A stretch of 64,000 bases of DNA from Sphingopyxis panaciterrae (GCF_011762125.1 NZ_JAASQN010000005.1:302484-366483); one strand, 5' to 3'; positions 36,607-45,451 are shown, counted from the first letter of the stretch. Notes: generated from the sequence alone by a model not told the origin. Numbers and translations: made by a program.

Positions 36607-36960
36607 GGGTGAGGCAGGTCGTGCGTTGCACGATGGCAACGTCCGTTATCGGCCGGAAGCTGCCGTCCCGTCCATCGTCACCCCGGACTTGATCCGGGGC
36701 CCCGCTTGACCTCGAAAACCGCCGGCGCCCTCAAAAAAGCGGGATCCCGGGTCAAGGCGGAAGAGCCACGGGTCTCCTCCGCGGATGACGAAGCTGTAGA
36801 AAGCGATGCCCGCTCCCCACCCCAAGGCCGCCATTCTTCCCGCTTCGCGCCCCCAGTGACGTGCGTCACATCGCTGTTCGCCTGTCCGCCCTAGAGCGAT
36901 CCCAGGTGACAATATCCCAATCTATTCTGTATGTTGGGTTCGAACAGGGGAAATGCCGCT
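36607..36960. other. 354-bp gene-free region with reversed composite repeat
   Basis: It holds a family B hairpin pair (36676-36760) and a reversed GGCCTTGGGGTGGGGAGC block (about 36785-36835 on the minus strand). The promoter of the TPR-CHAT gene should lie in 36860-36950, where GTGACAATATCC and TATTCTGTATGTT are AT-rich but have no well-spaced consensus. Confidence 0.6.
36676..36835. repeat. Composite repeat in reverse orientation: family B pair plus block
   Basis: Arms CGTCACCCCGGACTTGATCC (36676) and GCGGGATCCCGGGTCAAGGC (ending about 36758) frame TTGACCTCGAAAACCGCC. On the minus strand the block reads GGCCTTGGGGTGGGGAGCGG, then GCATCGCTTTCTACAGCTTC, matching the copy at 40511 almost base for base. 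Confidence 0.88.
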
Positions 36961-39900
36961 ATGCCGAGCCGTCGATACCATTTTCTGGCGCTGATCCTTG
37001 CCGCGCCGCTGTGGACCGTGATGCCCATGGCGTTAGCGCAGGAGGCGCCCGCGCCCGAGGCGGCGCCGGCCGAACTCAATGACGACCAGCAGAAGATGCT
37101 CGACCTGCTCGACCAGGGCATGGAGCTCGACCGCGCCGGCCAGCATGGCGATGCCGAGAAGGTCTACCGGCGCTGGATCGGCGAGGCGACGAAACGCTAT
37201 GGCGCCGACGGGCTGATCACCAGTTTGGGATATCGCGTGCTCGCGGGCAATCTCGAGGATCAGAACCGGGTCAAGGAGGCCGAGGGTTACTGGCAGCGGC
37301 TGCTCGACATCGATCGCGCGGTGATGGGCGAGAAGGACGACGAGACGCTGACCGCATACGGCTTCCTCTCGTCCAACTATATCAAGCAGGGGCGGCCCGC
37401 CGACGCGCTGCCGCTGCGCCGCGCGGTGCTCGCGGCGCGGATCGCGAGCAAGGGCGAACAGGATCCCAAGACGATCGTCGCGACAAGCAACCTCGCGTCG
37501 GTGCTGACCGAGCTTGGCGAACTCAAGGAGGCCGAGGCGCTGTATCGCAAGGCGCTCGCCACCAGCCTTGCCGTCCACGGCGAAAACCACCGCGAAACCG
37601 CGTCGGGTTACGGCAATCTCGCGGTCGTGCTGCGCAGCCTCGCGCGTTACGACGAAGCGGCGCCGATGCTCGAAAAGGCGCGCGCGATCGACGAGGGGCT
37701 GTCGGGCGCGAACAGCGACGACGTCGCGCTGCGCCATTATAACAGCGCGGTCAATTTCGGCGACATGGGCCGCTATGCCGATGCCGAGGCGGCGGCGAAC
37801 AAGGCGCTTGCAATCTGGCGCGCGGTGAAGGGCGACGGCAGCACGCAGGCGGCGCTCGGCTATACCGCGGTCGCCTATAGCCAGAATCTCGGCGGACGCT
37901 TCGGCGAGGCCGACGCCAATTATCGCAAGGCGCTCGCGATCCGCGAAAAGGCGCTCGGCGAAGCGCATCCGCTGACCGGCGAATCCTATAACAACCTCGC
38001 GCTCAACATGGAAAGCAGCGGCATGCCGCCGGGCGCGATCGAGCCGCTGCTGCGCAAGGCGCTCGACATCACGCGCGCGTCGCTGGGCGAACGCAGCGAG
38101 CGGAGCGCGACGATGTACGGCAATATCGCGCACAACCTCAATCAGCAGGGCCGCTATCGCGAGGCCGAGCCGATGTATCGCCGCGCGCTCGATATCCAGG
38201 AAGGCATCGCGGGCGTCAACCATCCGTCCTACGCCACGCTGTTGATCAACCTCGGCTACAATCTGCGCGACGACGGGCGGCCCGAAGCGGCGGAGCCGCT
38301 GATGCGTCAGGCGCTCGGCATTTTCAAGGCCAAGTTCGGCGACGATAATCCCGAGACCGCCTGGGCCTATACCAGCCTCGGATCGACGCTCGGCGAGCTT
38401 GGCCGCCATGCCGAGGGGGCCGAGATGGCGATCAAGGCGCTCGACATCCGGCGGCGCCTGCTCGGCGAGGATCATCCGCTCACCGCTGTCGCCTATGACA
38501 GCGTCGCGGCGGCGCTGGTCCGCAGCGGCGGGCTCGAGGGCGCTGGCGACAAGGCGGCCGAACCCTATTACCGCCAGTCGCTGGGGATTCTGCGGCGCAG
38601 CGTCGGCGAAGCGCATATCGACACCGCGCGCGCCTATGAAAATCTCGCGCTGTGCCTGCTTCGCCAGGGCAAGACCGCCGAGGCGGAAGACAATGCGGGC
38701 AAGGCAGTGGCGATCGTGCGCCAGCTCGACGAACAGATTTCGGCGGGCGGCAGCGCGCTGGCGCTGTCGGCGCTCGACCGCCAGCAGGTGAACCCCAATC
38801 GCGGTACCTTCACCAGCTATATGAATGTCGCGTTCGGGCTGATGAGCGATACGCCCGATGCCGCCGGCCAGTCGCAGCTGCAGGACCGCGCCTTTCGCGC
38901 CGCGCAGGATGCGATCAGTTCGGCCTCGGGCCGCGCGGTGTTGCAGACCGCCGCGCGCGGCGCCGCAAAGACGCCGCAGATGGCCGAAGCGGTGCGCCAG
39001 GAACAGGATCTCGCCGCGCGCGCCAATCTGATCGACAAGAATCTGCTCCGCGCGCTCGGCGACCGCAAACCGGTGGAAGCGACGCGGCTGCGCGGCGAGC
39101 TCGACGCGATTCGGGCGCAGCTTGCCGATGTCAGCGCGCTGATCGACAAGAAATATCCCGCTTATCGCCAGCTCGTGTCGCCGCGCCCGATCGCGCTGGC
39201 CGCCGCGCAAAAAGCGCTGCGCCCGGGCGAAGCGCTGCTGCTGATGACCGAGGCGGCGAACACCTTTCATCTCTTCGTCGTCACCCCGACCGCAGTCGGC
39301 TGGAGCCGGCCGGGCAAGGAAATCGACATCATCGCGAAGCAGATTTCGGACCTGCGCTGCGACGTCGACTATGCGACCTGTTCTGCGGCGCGGCGGGCCG
39401 AACTCGACAAGCTGCCGGCGTCGGCGAAGGAACTCGAAGGCAATCAGCGCTTCGACCTCGACACCGCGAACGCGCTGTACAACGAGCTGTTCGCGCCGAT
39501 CGAGCCGCTGCTGAAGGATGTGATGCGCCTTTACGTCACCAGTTCAGGCAAGCTTGGCGACCTGCCGCTGGCGATGCTGTCGTCGACGCCGCTGCCCAAG
39601 GATGCCGACCCCGCCGACCCCGATGTGCTGGCGCGCGCGGGTTGGCTGGCCGACCGTTACGCCTTCACCAGCCTGCCCTCGGTCGCGGCGCTCACGCTGT
39701 CGCCCGAAGTGCGGACCGCGAAGCGCGACCGGAGTTTCCGCGGCTATGGCGCGCCCGTGCTGCTTGGCGGCGACACCGGGTCGCGCGCCGCCACCGGCAT
39801 CGGCGTCTTCGAGGGCGTTTCGGCGGCGGGCTCGCCGCTCGCCGATCCCAATGCGCTGCGCAAGCTCGCGCCCTTGCCGGGCACCAAGGTCGAACTCGCC

Positions 39901-40497
39901 GCGATGGCGCAATTGTTCGGCGCATCGAAGGGCAGCCTGACGACCGACATGGGCGCGACCGAAGGCGCGCTGCGCCGCGACCCCGCGCTGGCGACGAGCA
40001 ACATCGTCGCGATCGCGACCCACGGCCTGCTTCCCGACCCGGCGCTCGGGCTCAGCGAGCCGGGACTGGTGCTGACCCCGCCCGCCGAGCCGAGCGACAT
40101 GGACGACGGCTTGCTGACCGCGACCGAGGCGGCGCGGCTGTCGCTGTCGGCGGACTGGGTGATCCTGTCGGCGTGCAACACCGCGTCGGCGCAGAATTCG
40201 GGCGGGGTCGACAGCCTGTCGGCGCTGGCGCGCGGCTTTCTCTACGCCGGAGCCGACGCGCTGCTTGCGAGCCACTGGCGCGTGTCCGACGAAGCGACCG
40301 CGGTGCTGACCGTCGAAACGCTGATGGCGCGGCAGGCGAACCCCGACATGACGCGCGCACAGGCGCTGCAGCTCGGCATGAAAGCGGTGCGCAGCGGCCA
40401 GCGCGCCGACGGCAGCGCGATCGCAGGTTGGAAAGCCGGCTGGGCGCATCCTGCCGCCTGGGCCGCCTTCACCAACATCGCCAATCGCGACGATTGA
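36961..40497 (+). CDS. Exported TPR-CHAT protein (caspase-like protease domain)
   Basis: A 1178-residue protein. An N-terminal signal peptide (about 1-27, FLALILAAPLWTVMPMALA) is followed by around twelve 42-residue TPR-10/12-type repeats, roughly residues 30-590 (pattern GRYADAEAAANKALAIWRAV). A helical linker follows, then a C-terminal CHAT domain (about 730-1175). The candidate catalytic pair is visible: His in IVAIATHGLLPDP (about residue 1021) and Cys in WVILSACNTASAQ (about 1072). GFLYAGADALLASHWRV follows. CHAT is a caspase/separase-like peptidase fold; substrate and partners are unknown. I chose ATG 36961 for its AGGGGAA ribosome site and signal peptide. No partner gene adjoins it. 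Confidence 0.88.
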   Translation: MPSRRYHFLALILAAPLWTVMPMALAQEAPAPEAAPAELNDDQQKMLDLLDQGMELDRAGQHGDAEKVYRRWIGEATKRYGADGLITSLGYRVLAGNLEDQNRVKEAEGYWQRLLDIDRAVMGEKDDETLTAYGFLSSNYIKQGRPADALPLRRAVLAARIASKGEQDPKTIVATSNLASVLTELGELKEAEALYRKALATSLAVHGENHRETASGYGNLAVVLRSLARYDEAAPMLEKARAIDEGLSGANSDDVALRHYNSAVNFGDMGRYADAEAAANKALAIWRAVKGDGSTQAALGYTAVAYSQNLGGRFGEADANYRKALAIREKALGEAHPLTGESYNNLALNMESSGMPPGAIEPLLRKALDITRASLGERSERSATMYGNIAHNLNQQGRYREAEPMYRRALDIQEGIAGVNHPSYATLLINLGYNLRDDGRPEAAEPLMRQALGIFKAKFGDDNPETAWAYTSLGSTLGELGRHAEGAEMAIKALDIRRRLLGEDHPLTAVAYDSVAAALVRSGGLEGAGDKAAEPYYRQSLGILRRSVGEAHIDTARAYENLALCLLRQGKTAEAEDNAGKAVAIVRQLDEQISAGGSALALSALDRQQVNPNRGTFTSYMNVAFGLMSDTPDAAGQSQLQDRAFRAAQDAISSASGRAVLQTAARGAAKTPQMAEAVRQEQDLAARANLIDKNLLRALGDRKPVEATRLRGELDAIRAQLADVSALIDKKYPAYRQLVSPRPIALAAAQKALRPGEALLLMTEAANTFHLFVVTPTAVGWSRPGKEIDIIAKQISDLRCDVDYATCSAARRAELDKLPASAKELEGNQRFDLDTANALYNELFAPIEPLLKDVMRLYVTSSGKLGDLPLAMLSSTPLPKDADPADPDVLARAGWLADRYAFTSLPSVAALTLSPEVRTAKRDRSFRGYGAPVLLGGDTGSRAATGIGVFEGVSAAGSPLADPNALRKLAPLPGTKVELAAMAQLFGASKGSLTTDMGATEGALRRDPALATSNIVAIATHGLLPDPALGLSEPGLVLTPPAEPSDMDDGLLTATEAARLSLSADWVILSACNTASAQNSGGVDSLSALARGFLYAGADALLASHWRVSDEATAVLTVETLMARQANPDMTRAQALQLGMKAVRSGQRADGSAIAGWKAGWAHPAAWAAFTNIANRDD

Positions 40498-40510
40498 GCG
40501 GTGAAGCGAA

Positions 40511-40643
40511 GGGCGGCTTTGGGGGGAGCGGACGTCACTTTCTACAGCTTCGTCATCCCGGGCTTGACCCGGGATCCCGCTTTTTGGGGGGCGCCAACAG
40601 TTTTCGAGGTCAAGCGGGACCCCGGATCAAGTCCGGGGTGACG
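40511..40643. repeat. Composite repeat: block plus family B hairpin pair
   Basis: GGCGGCTTTGGGGGGAGCGG (40513-40532), then CGTCACTTTCTACAGCTTC, then arms CGTCATCCCGGGCTTGACCC (40551) and GGATCAAGTCCGGGGTGACG (ending 40643). The spacer has AACAGTTTTCGAGGTCAAGC, almost the same as at 23685. It starts 14 bp after the TPR-CHAT stop. Confidence 0.9.
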
Positions 40644-40761
40644 GTGAATGGGGTGGCTGCAACCGGCCGGAACCTGCCACTTCCGGGCGTAGCTCTCTGA
40701 AACCTTCCTCTCCGCCGCCGCGCACCCTATGGTGGCGCCGCACAGCAAGGGAAGTTCGCCG

Positions 40762-41733
40762 ATGCCGATCATGGCCGCCCGCGTTTATCATGACGGCAAG
40801 CTCGTCCGCGAGCTTGGTGCCGAGGAGGCGATTCCCGAAGACTGCGACGAAGGCGATTTCTTCTGGCTGGGCCTTTACGAGCCAACGCGCGAGGAGCTGG
40901 CGGCGATCGCCAGGCGCTTCGGCCTCCACCCGCTCGCGGTCGAGGATGCGCTGAAGGCGAACCAGCTCCCCAAGGTCGAGGCCTATGGCGACCAGCTGTT
41001 CCTGATCACGCGCACCGCCAATCTCGACGGCGACACGATCGAGCCCGGCGAGACCGCCTTCTTCCTCGGCCCGCATTTCTTCGTCAGCGTCCGCCACGGT
41101 TCGGCGCGCGCGCATACCGACGTACGCGCGCGGCTCGAAACGCTGCCGGCCAAGCTTGCGCACGGTCCCGACTATGTCCTCTATGCGATCCTCGATTTCG
41201 TCGTCGACGGCTATTTCCCGGTGATCGACGCGATCGAGGACCGGATGCTCGCGGTCGAGGACAGCGTGATGGACACCCCGCTCGACGCCGCCGAAATCCG
41301 CCACCTCTATGCGCAGCGGCATGAGATCATCCGCTTCCAGCGCCTGGTGGGCATGATGAAGGAGGTCGCGGGCCGCCTCGCCACCGACGACGAACTGCCC
41401 AATATCGACGCCGCGGTGCGGCCTTTCTTTCGCGACATATGGGACCATGTGCAACGCGCCGAATTCCGCCTGACCGGGCTGCGCGATATCGCGGCATCGG
41501 TGATCGAGACCAACGGCATGCTCGAACAGCAACGTCAGGGCGTCATCACCCGCCAGCTTGCCGCCTGGGCGGCGATCCTGGCGGTGCCGACGGCGATCGC
41601 GGGGATTTACGGAATGAATTTCGAGCATATGCCCGAACTCGGCTGGACTTTCGGCTATCCGCTGATCGTCGGGGCGATGGCGGCGATTTGCGCGCTGCTT
41701 TACTGGCGCTTCCGGAGCATCGGCTGGCTTTGA
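40762..41733 (+). CDS. corA: CorA-family magnesium/cobalt transporter
   Basis: Homopentameric divalent cation channel of the inner membrane. The 323-residue product has a large cytoplasmic N-terminal domain and two C-terminal membrane helices with the GMN signature (IYGMNFEHMPELGW). The C-terminus is basic. An in-frame ATG at 40729 was rejected because GGGAAG precedes ATG 40762 at good spacing. It stands alone, convergent with rlpA. Confidence 0.93.
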   Translation: MPIMAARVYHDGKLVRELGAEEAIPEDCDEGDFFWLGLYEPTREELAAIARRFGLHPLAVEDALKANQLPKVEAYGDQLFLITRTANLDGDTIEPGETAFFLGPHFFVSVRHGSARAHTDVRARLETLPAKLAHGPDYVLYAILDFVVDGYFPVIDAIEDRMLAVEDSVMDTPLDAAEIRHLYAQRHEIIRFQRLVGMMKEVAGRLATDDELPNIDAAVRPFFRDIWDHVQRAEFRLTGLRDIAASVIETNGMLEQQRQGVITRQLAAWAAILAVPTAIAGIYGMNFEHMPELGWTFGYPLIVGAMAAICALLYWRFRSIGWL

Positions 41734-41739
41734 ACGAGT

Positions 41740-42306
41740 TTAGCGGGTTCCGCCCGGAATCCGCATCCTCAGATTCTGCAATTCGCGTTCGGACACGGGC
41801 TTGAGCCCCGCAGCGGGCTTGCCCTTGCGCAGGCGCTTGCGGTCCTTTTCCGACGGTTCGATCCGCCGCACGCGCACCGCGGCATGGCCCTGCGCCTTAA
41901 TCCCGAGCTCCTCGGCCGCGCCGCGCGACAGGTCGATGATGCGGCCGAGCGCGAACGGCCCGCGATCGTTGACGCGCACGATGACCCGGCGTCCGGTGTC
42001 GAGCGAGGTCACCTCGACATAGGTCGGCAGCGGCAGCGTGGTGTGCGCGGCGGTGATCCAGCCGGGGCGGAATTGTTCGCCATTGGCGGTGCGATTGCCC
42101 GATTCGCTGCCATACCAGCTGGCGTAGCCGACTGCGTCATAGGCGGGAGCGGCGGCGGGGACATAGGTCGTGCCGCGAACCGAATAGGCTTTGCCGATCC
42201 GCACCGGCGTGTCGCTCACCGGCCGGAAATTGCCGCCGGCGCAAGCCGAAAGCATCAGCGCGGTCGCCGCCGCGATCGCCAGCCGGATTATTCGACGTCC
42301 CTGCAT
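41740..42306 (-). CDS. rlpA: RlpA-family septal ring lipoprotein
   Basis: A 188-residue lipoprotein with signal peptide and lipobox (LMLSAC, Cys near 20). A double-psi beta-barrel RlpA domain follows (VGYASWYGSESGNRTANGEQF, LPTYVEVTSLDTGRRVIVRVNDRGPF, IIDLSRGAAEELGI). RlpA proteins cleave glycan strands lacking stem peptides and localise at the septum. There is no SPOR domain, so septal targeting would need another route. The C-terminal tail is basic. ATG 42306 starts the signal peptide. Confidence 0.88.
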   Translation of the reverse strand: MQGRRIIRLAIAAATALMLSACAGGNFRPVSDTPVRIGKAYSVRGTTYVPAAAPAYDAVGYASWYGSESGNRTANGEQFRPGWITAAHTTLPLPTYVEVTSLDTGRRVIVRVNDRGPFALGRIIDLSRGAAEELGIKAQGHAAVRVRRIEPSEKDRKRLRKGKPAAGLKPVSERELQNLRMRIPGGTR

Positions 42307-42362
42307 GCGCCCGACCGTAGATGGCGCGCGCGCCGGGATAAAGGGCCTTGCTGCGCAAAAGC

Positions 42363-42788
42363 TCATTCGCCGGGAGCGGTCCGGACCGGATTGCGCGCGT
42401 GCGCGGCGATTTCGGACGGCAGCTCGAGCCAGCGATGCCGTTCTTCGGCCCACACCGCCTGCTCGGGCATCGGAAAGCCGGGATCGGCGAAGGCGCCCGC
42501 CGCGACCCCGATCAGGTGCGGCAGCCGTTCGGGCTCCCACCACAGCGACGATCCGCATTCGGGACAAAAATGGAAGGAAACGCCGAAACCGCTCGCCGAG
42601 GGGCGATGGAAGCTGCGCGCCGCGCCGGCGATCGGCGCGACTGCGGCGCGCGGGAAAAAGGCCGCGACGCTGAACAGCGACCCCGTTCGCCGTTGGCAGT
42701 CGAAGCAATGGCAGAGCGAGACTTTCGACGGCTCGCCGGTGCATCGGAGCGCCAGTTGGCCGCAGTGACAGGAGGCATGCCGTTCCAT
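42363..42788 (-). CDS. GFA-family zinc protein (second copy)
   Basis: A 141-residue Mss4-like fold protein with the three family cysteine motifs (CHCG, CHCFDC, CPECGS). It is only distantly similar to the protein at 24683. The family is often annotated as formaldehyde-activating, but the true substrate is unknown. It is alone on the minus strand, 56 bp upstream of rlpA. Confidence 0.85.
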   Translation of the reverse strand: MERHASCHCGQLALRCTGEPSKVSLCHCFDCQRRTGSLFSVAAFFPRAAVAPIAGAARSFHRPSASGFGVSFHFCPECGSSLWWEPERLPHLIGVAAGAFADPGFPMPEQAVWAEERHRWLELPSEIAAHARNPVRTAPGE

Positions 42789-42955
42789 CGCATAGAGCCG
42801 ATATCATCCCTTGGCGCGCGAACAAAGGGCGCACGTGCTTGCAACCGTTGCGCCAACGGCCTAGATTCCGGCCTCAACCCGATTTGGAGACGCCGTCATG
42901 GATTGCAACCTGCCCGCAACGCAGCCCCGCCTTGCCGCCAGGAAAGTCCCTGTCC

Positions 42956-44551
42956 ATGCCTTCGACGCCCATGCCTTCTATCACCATCTCGCATCTCAGC
43001 TGGTCCACGCCTGACGGCCATGCCGTCCTTTCGGACCTCGATCTTCAGCTCCAACCCGAACGCACCGGTATCGTCGGCCGCAACGGCGTCGGCAAATCGA
43101 CGCTGCTGCGCCTGCTGACCGGCGAGCTTGCCCCGTCGGCGGGCCATATCGCAATCGACGGCAGCATCGCGATGCTGCGCCAGACCGTGCAGGTCGATGC
43201 CGGCGAGCGCGTCGCCGACCTGTTCGGTGCGCGCGCCGCGCTCGCTTTGCTGCGCAAGGCCGAGGCGGGCGCGGCGAGCGCCGACGAGATCGCCGAGGCT
43301 GACTGGACGCTCGACGCGCGGATCGACGAGGCGCTCGCGAAAGTCGGCCTGCCGGTGCCGGTCGACACCTCGCTGGCGGCGCTGTCGGGCGGCCAGCGCA
43401 CGCGCGCCGCGCTGGCGGGGGCGATGTTCGCCGCGCCGGATTTTCTGCTGCTCGACGAGCCGACCAACAATCTTGACCGCGACGGGCGGCAGGCGGTCCG
43501 CGATCTGATCGCGGGCTGGCGCGGCGGCGCGGTCGTCGTCAGCCACGACCGTGAACTGCTCGAGGAAATGGACGCGATCGTCGAGCTGACCAGCTTGGGG
43601 GCGGCGCGCTACGGCGGCGGCTGGAGCGCCTATCGCGCGCGCAAGGATGTCGAGGCGGCGGCGGCCGAGGCGCAGCTCGCCGGAGCCGAAAAGCGCGCCG
43701 ACGCGGTCCAGCGGCAGGCGCAGGCGGCGACCGAGCGGCAGGACCGGCGCGATTCGGGCGGGCGGCGCAAGGCGGCGCGTGGCGACATGCCAAAAATCCT
43801 GCTCGGCGCGCAAAAACGCCGCGCCGAGGAAACGCGCGCCGCGGGTAGCCGCCTCGCCGAACGCCAGCGCGGCGAGGCCGAGGACCAGCTGTCCGCCGCG
43901 CGGGCGAAGATCGAAGTCGTCGATCCGCTTTCGGTCGGGCTGCCCTCGACCGGCCTGCCCTCGTCGCGCACTGTCCTGGCGCTCGACCATGTCACCACCG
44001 GCTATGTCGCGGGGCAGCCGATCATCCGCAACCTCTCACTCAGCATGATGGGTCCCGAACGCGTCGCGATCACCGGCCCCAACGGCGCGGGCAAGTCGAC
44101 CTTGCTTGCGCTGATCGCCGGGACGCTGGCGCCATGGGAGGGGACGGTTCGCGTTCCCGTCGCCTTCGCGCTGTTCGACCAGCGCGTTGGCCTGCTCGAC
44201 GCGTCGCGGTCGATCGCGGACAATTTCCTGACGCTGAATCCCGGCACGACGAACAACGCGTGCCGCGCCGCGCTCGCGCGCTTTCGCTTTCGGGCCGATG
44301 CCGCCGACCGCATCGTCGGGACGCTGAGCGGCGGGCAGATGCTGCGCGCCGGGCTGGCCTGCGTGCTCGGCGCGCCGATGCCGCCGCAACTGCTGATCCT
44401 CGACGAGCCGGCCAATCATCTGGACGTCGATTCGCTGACCGCCGTCGAAACCGGGCTCGCCGCCTATGACGGTGCGCTGCTCGTGGTCAGCCATGATGCG
44501 GCCTTCCTGGATGCGATCGGGATCGAGCGCGAGGTTGCGCTCGGCGGGTAG
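42956..44551 (+). CDS. ABC-F family ATPase
   Basis: A 531-residue soluble protein with two ATP-binding cassettes and no membrane segments. Cassette 1 has Walker A GRNGVGKST, LSGGQRTRAAL and LLLDEPTNNLD. Cassette 2 has GPNGAGKST, LSGGQMLRAGL and LILDEPANHLD. A charged linker (KDVEAAAAEAQLAGAEKRADAVQRQAQA, rich in Arg/Lys/Ala) separates them, as in ribosome-associated ABC-F factors of the Uup/EttA type. Exact subfamily not assigned. ATG 42956 is preceded by AGGAAAG; the longer reading from 42839 has an unlike lead. Confidence 0.88.
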   Translation: MPSTPMPSITISHLSWSTPDGHAVLSDLDLQLQPERTGIVGRNGVGKSTLLRLLTGELAPSAGHIAIDGSIAMLRQTVQVDAGERVADLFGARAALALLRKAEAGAASADEIAEADWTLDARIDEALAKVGLPVPVDTSLAALSGGQRTRAALAGAMFAAPDFLLLDEPTNNLDRDGRQAVRDLIAGWRGGAVVVSHDRELLEEMDAIVELTSLGAARYGGGWSAYRARKDVEAAAAEAQLAGAEKRADAVQRQAQAATERQDRRDSGGRRKAARGDMPKILLGAQKRRAEETRAAGSRLAERQRGEAEDQLSAARAKIEVVDPLSVGLPSTGLPSSRTVLALDHVTTGYVAGQPIIRNLSLSMMGPERVAITGPNGAGKSTLLALIAGTLAPWEGTVRVPVAFALFDQRVGLLDASRSIADNFLTLNPGTTNNACRAALARFRFRADAADRIVGTLSGGQMLRAGLACVLGAPMPPQLLILDEPANHLDVDSLTAVETGLAAYDGALLVVSHDAAFLDAIGIEREVALGG

Positions 44552-44561
44552 CGGTGCGCGC

Positions 44562-45050
44562 TTACCGGTCGCGCAGCGGGCGGCGGGCGGCGTCATTCTC
44601 GATGATGTTGCGGATCGTGATCAGCGTCGTGAACGAATGAATGCCCTTGTCCTCGCCCAGCGCACGGCGGGTGAAAGCGTCATATTCCTCCATCGCGCCG
44701 ACCTGGACCCGCAGCAGGAAATCATCGTCGCCGGTTACGTCCCACGCCCCGGTGACTTCGGGATGGCGGATGATCTCGCGCGCGAAATTGTCCATTGTCT
44801 GCGGCCCGGCCTGCTGCATCTGGACGAGGACATGCATGGTGAGCGCCGACCCGGTCAGCGCCGGATTGACCACCGCGATGTCGGCGACGATCACCTTTTC
44901 CTCGCGCAGCCGCCGCAGGCGGCGCAGTACCGCAGACACCGACAGCCCGACCTTGTCCGCAAGGATGCGCGCGGGTTGCAGATTGTCGCGACGCACCTCT
45001 TCGAGCAGGCGGCGGTCGAATCGGTCGAGATCGATCATTTTTCGCATCAT
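44562..45050 (-). CDS. Lrp/AsnC-family transcriptional regulator
   Basis: A 162-residue protein with an N-terminal HTH (LDRFDRRLLEEVRRDNLQPARILADKVGLSVSAVLRRLRRL) and a C-terminal RAM ligand-binding domain (DDDFLLRVQVGAMEEYDAFTRRAL). It probably binds an amino acid. The start may be any of the close ATGs at 45050, 45047 or 45038. It faces a 51-codon gene across a 133-bp divergent region, where its operator is expected. Confidence 0.85.
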   Translation of the reverse strand: MMRKMIDLDRFDRRLLEEVRRDNLQPARILADKVGLSVSAVLRRLRRLREEKVIVADIAVVNPALTGSALTMHVLVQMQQAGPQTMDNFAREIIRHPEVTGAWDVTGDDDFLLRVQVGAMEEYDAFTRRALGEDKGIHSFTTLITIRNIIENDAARRPLRDR

Positions 45051-45183
45051 TTGCTCATTAATGCGAAAATTGGTCGCCCGCACGCTGAATTTCGGCGCCA
45101 ATAGCCAAGCTACTAGGCGTAGAAAGACTGCGTCCGGCCCGCCCCTCTCCCTCCCCGCGGTCCCGGACGACAGGAGACAGACG

Positions 45184-45339
45184 ATGACCCGCAATTCCGA
45201 CACCAACTGGCTGAGCCGGGCCTGGGCCGCCGTGACCGAAGCGTCGGCCGCGGCGGTGGCGATCCAATATGCCGCGCCGTGGAACCATGGCGCGCCGGCC
45301 CCGCGCACGGCTCGCGATCAGGGCGCCTGCGCGGCCTGA
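45184..45339 (+). CDS. Small gene divergent from the Lrp-type regulator (51 residues, unknown)
   Basis: The ORF begins MTRNSDTNWLSRAWAAVTEA and ends RTARDQGACAA. An AGGAGA ribosome site lies 6 bases upstream, and a strong rho-independent terminator (45366) follows 27 bp after the stop, so it looks like a complete transcription unit. The middle is a modest amphipathic helix (LSRAWAAVTEASAAAVAIQYA) and the tail is Pro/Ala-rich. No known family recognised. The regulator next to it may control it. This rests on context only. Confidence 0.6.
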   Translation: MTRNSDTNWLSRAWAAVTEASAAAVAIQYAAPWNHGAPAPRTARDQGACAA

Positions 45340-45365
45340 GCGCAGCGCGATTGGTGAGCGATACG

Positions 45366-45396
45366 AAGGGCGGCGGCCGCTGGCGCCGCCCTTTTT
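45366..45396 (+). terminator. Strong terminator after the 51-codon gene
   Basis: AAGGGCGGCG and CGCCGCCCTT form a perfect 10-bp stem around GCCGCTGG, followed by a T-run (the stem tail plus TTT). Confidence 0.85.
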
Positions 45397-45410
45397 CGTG
45401 ATCGCATAAA

Positions 45411-45440
45411 CGCCAGCTTTGGGGTGGAGAGCTGCCATTC
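45411..45440. repeat. CAGCTTTGGGGTGGAGAGC block next to a family A pair
   Basis: CGCCAGCTTTGGGGTGGAGA (45411-45430), then GCTGCCATTC. The same block precedes repeats at 7031, 23531, 31771 and 40511. Here it precedes a family A pair (45452). Confidence 0.7.
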
Positions 45441-45451
45441 GCTAACCATCC

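Noticed and set aside
36906..36938. GTGACA ... TATTCT/TATGTT as promoter of the TPR-CHAT gene
   Set aside because: Spacing of 14 or 21 bp with imperfect hexamers. The region is AT-rich and probably holds the promoter, but no element can be named.
37033..39270. 745-codon minus-strand frame opposite the TPR-CHAT gene
   Set aside because: The internal repeats of the TPR gene produce a repeated antisense frame. There is no ribosome site and no motif.
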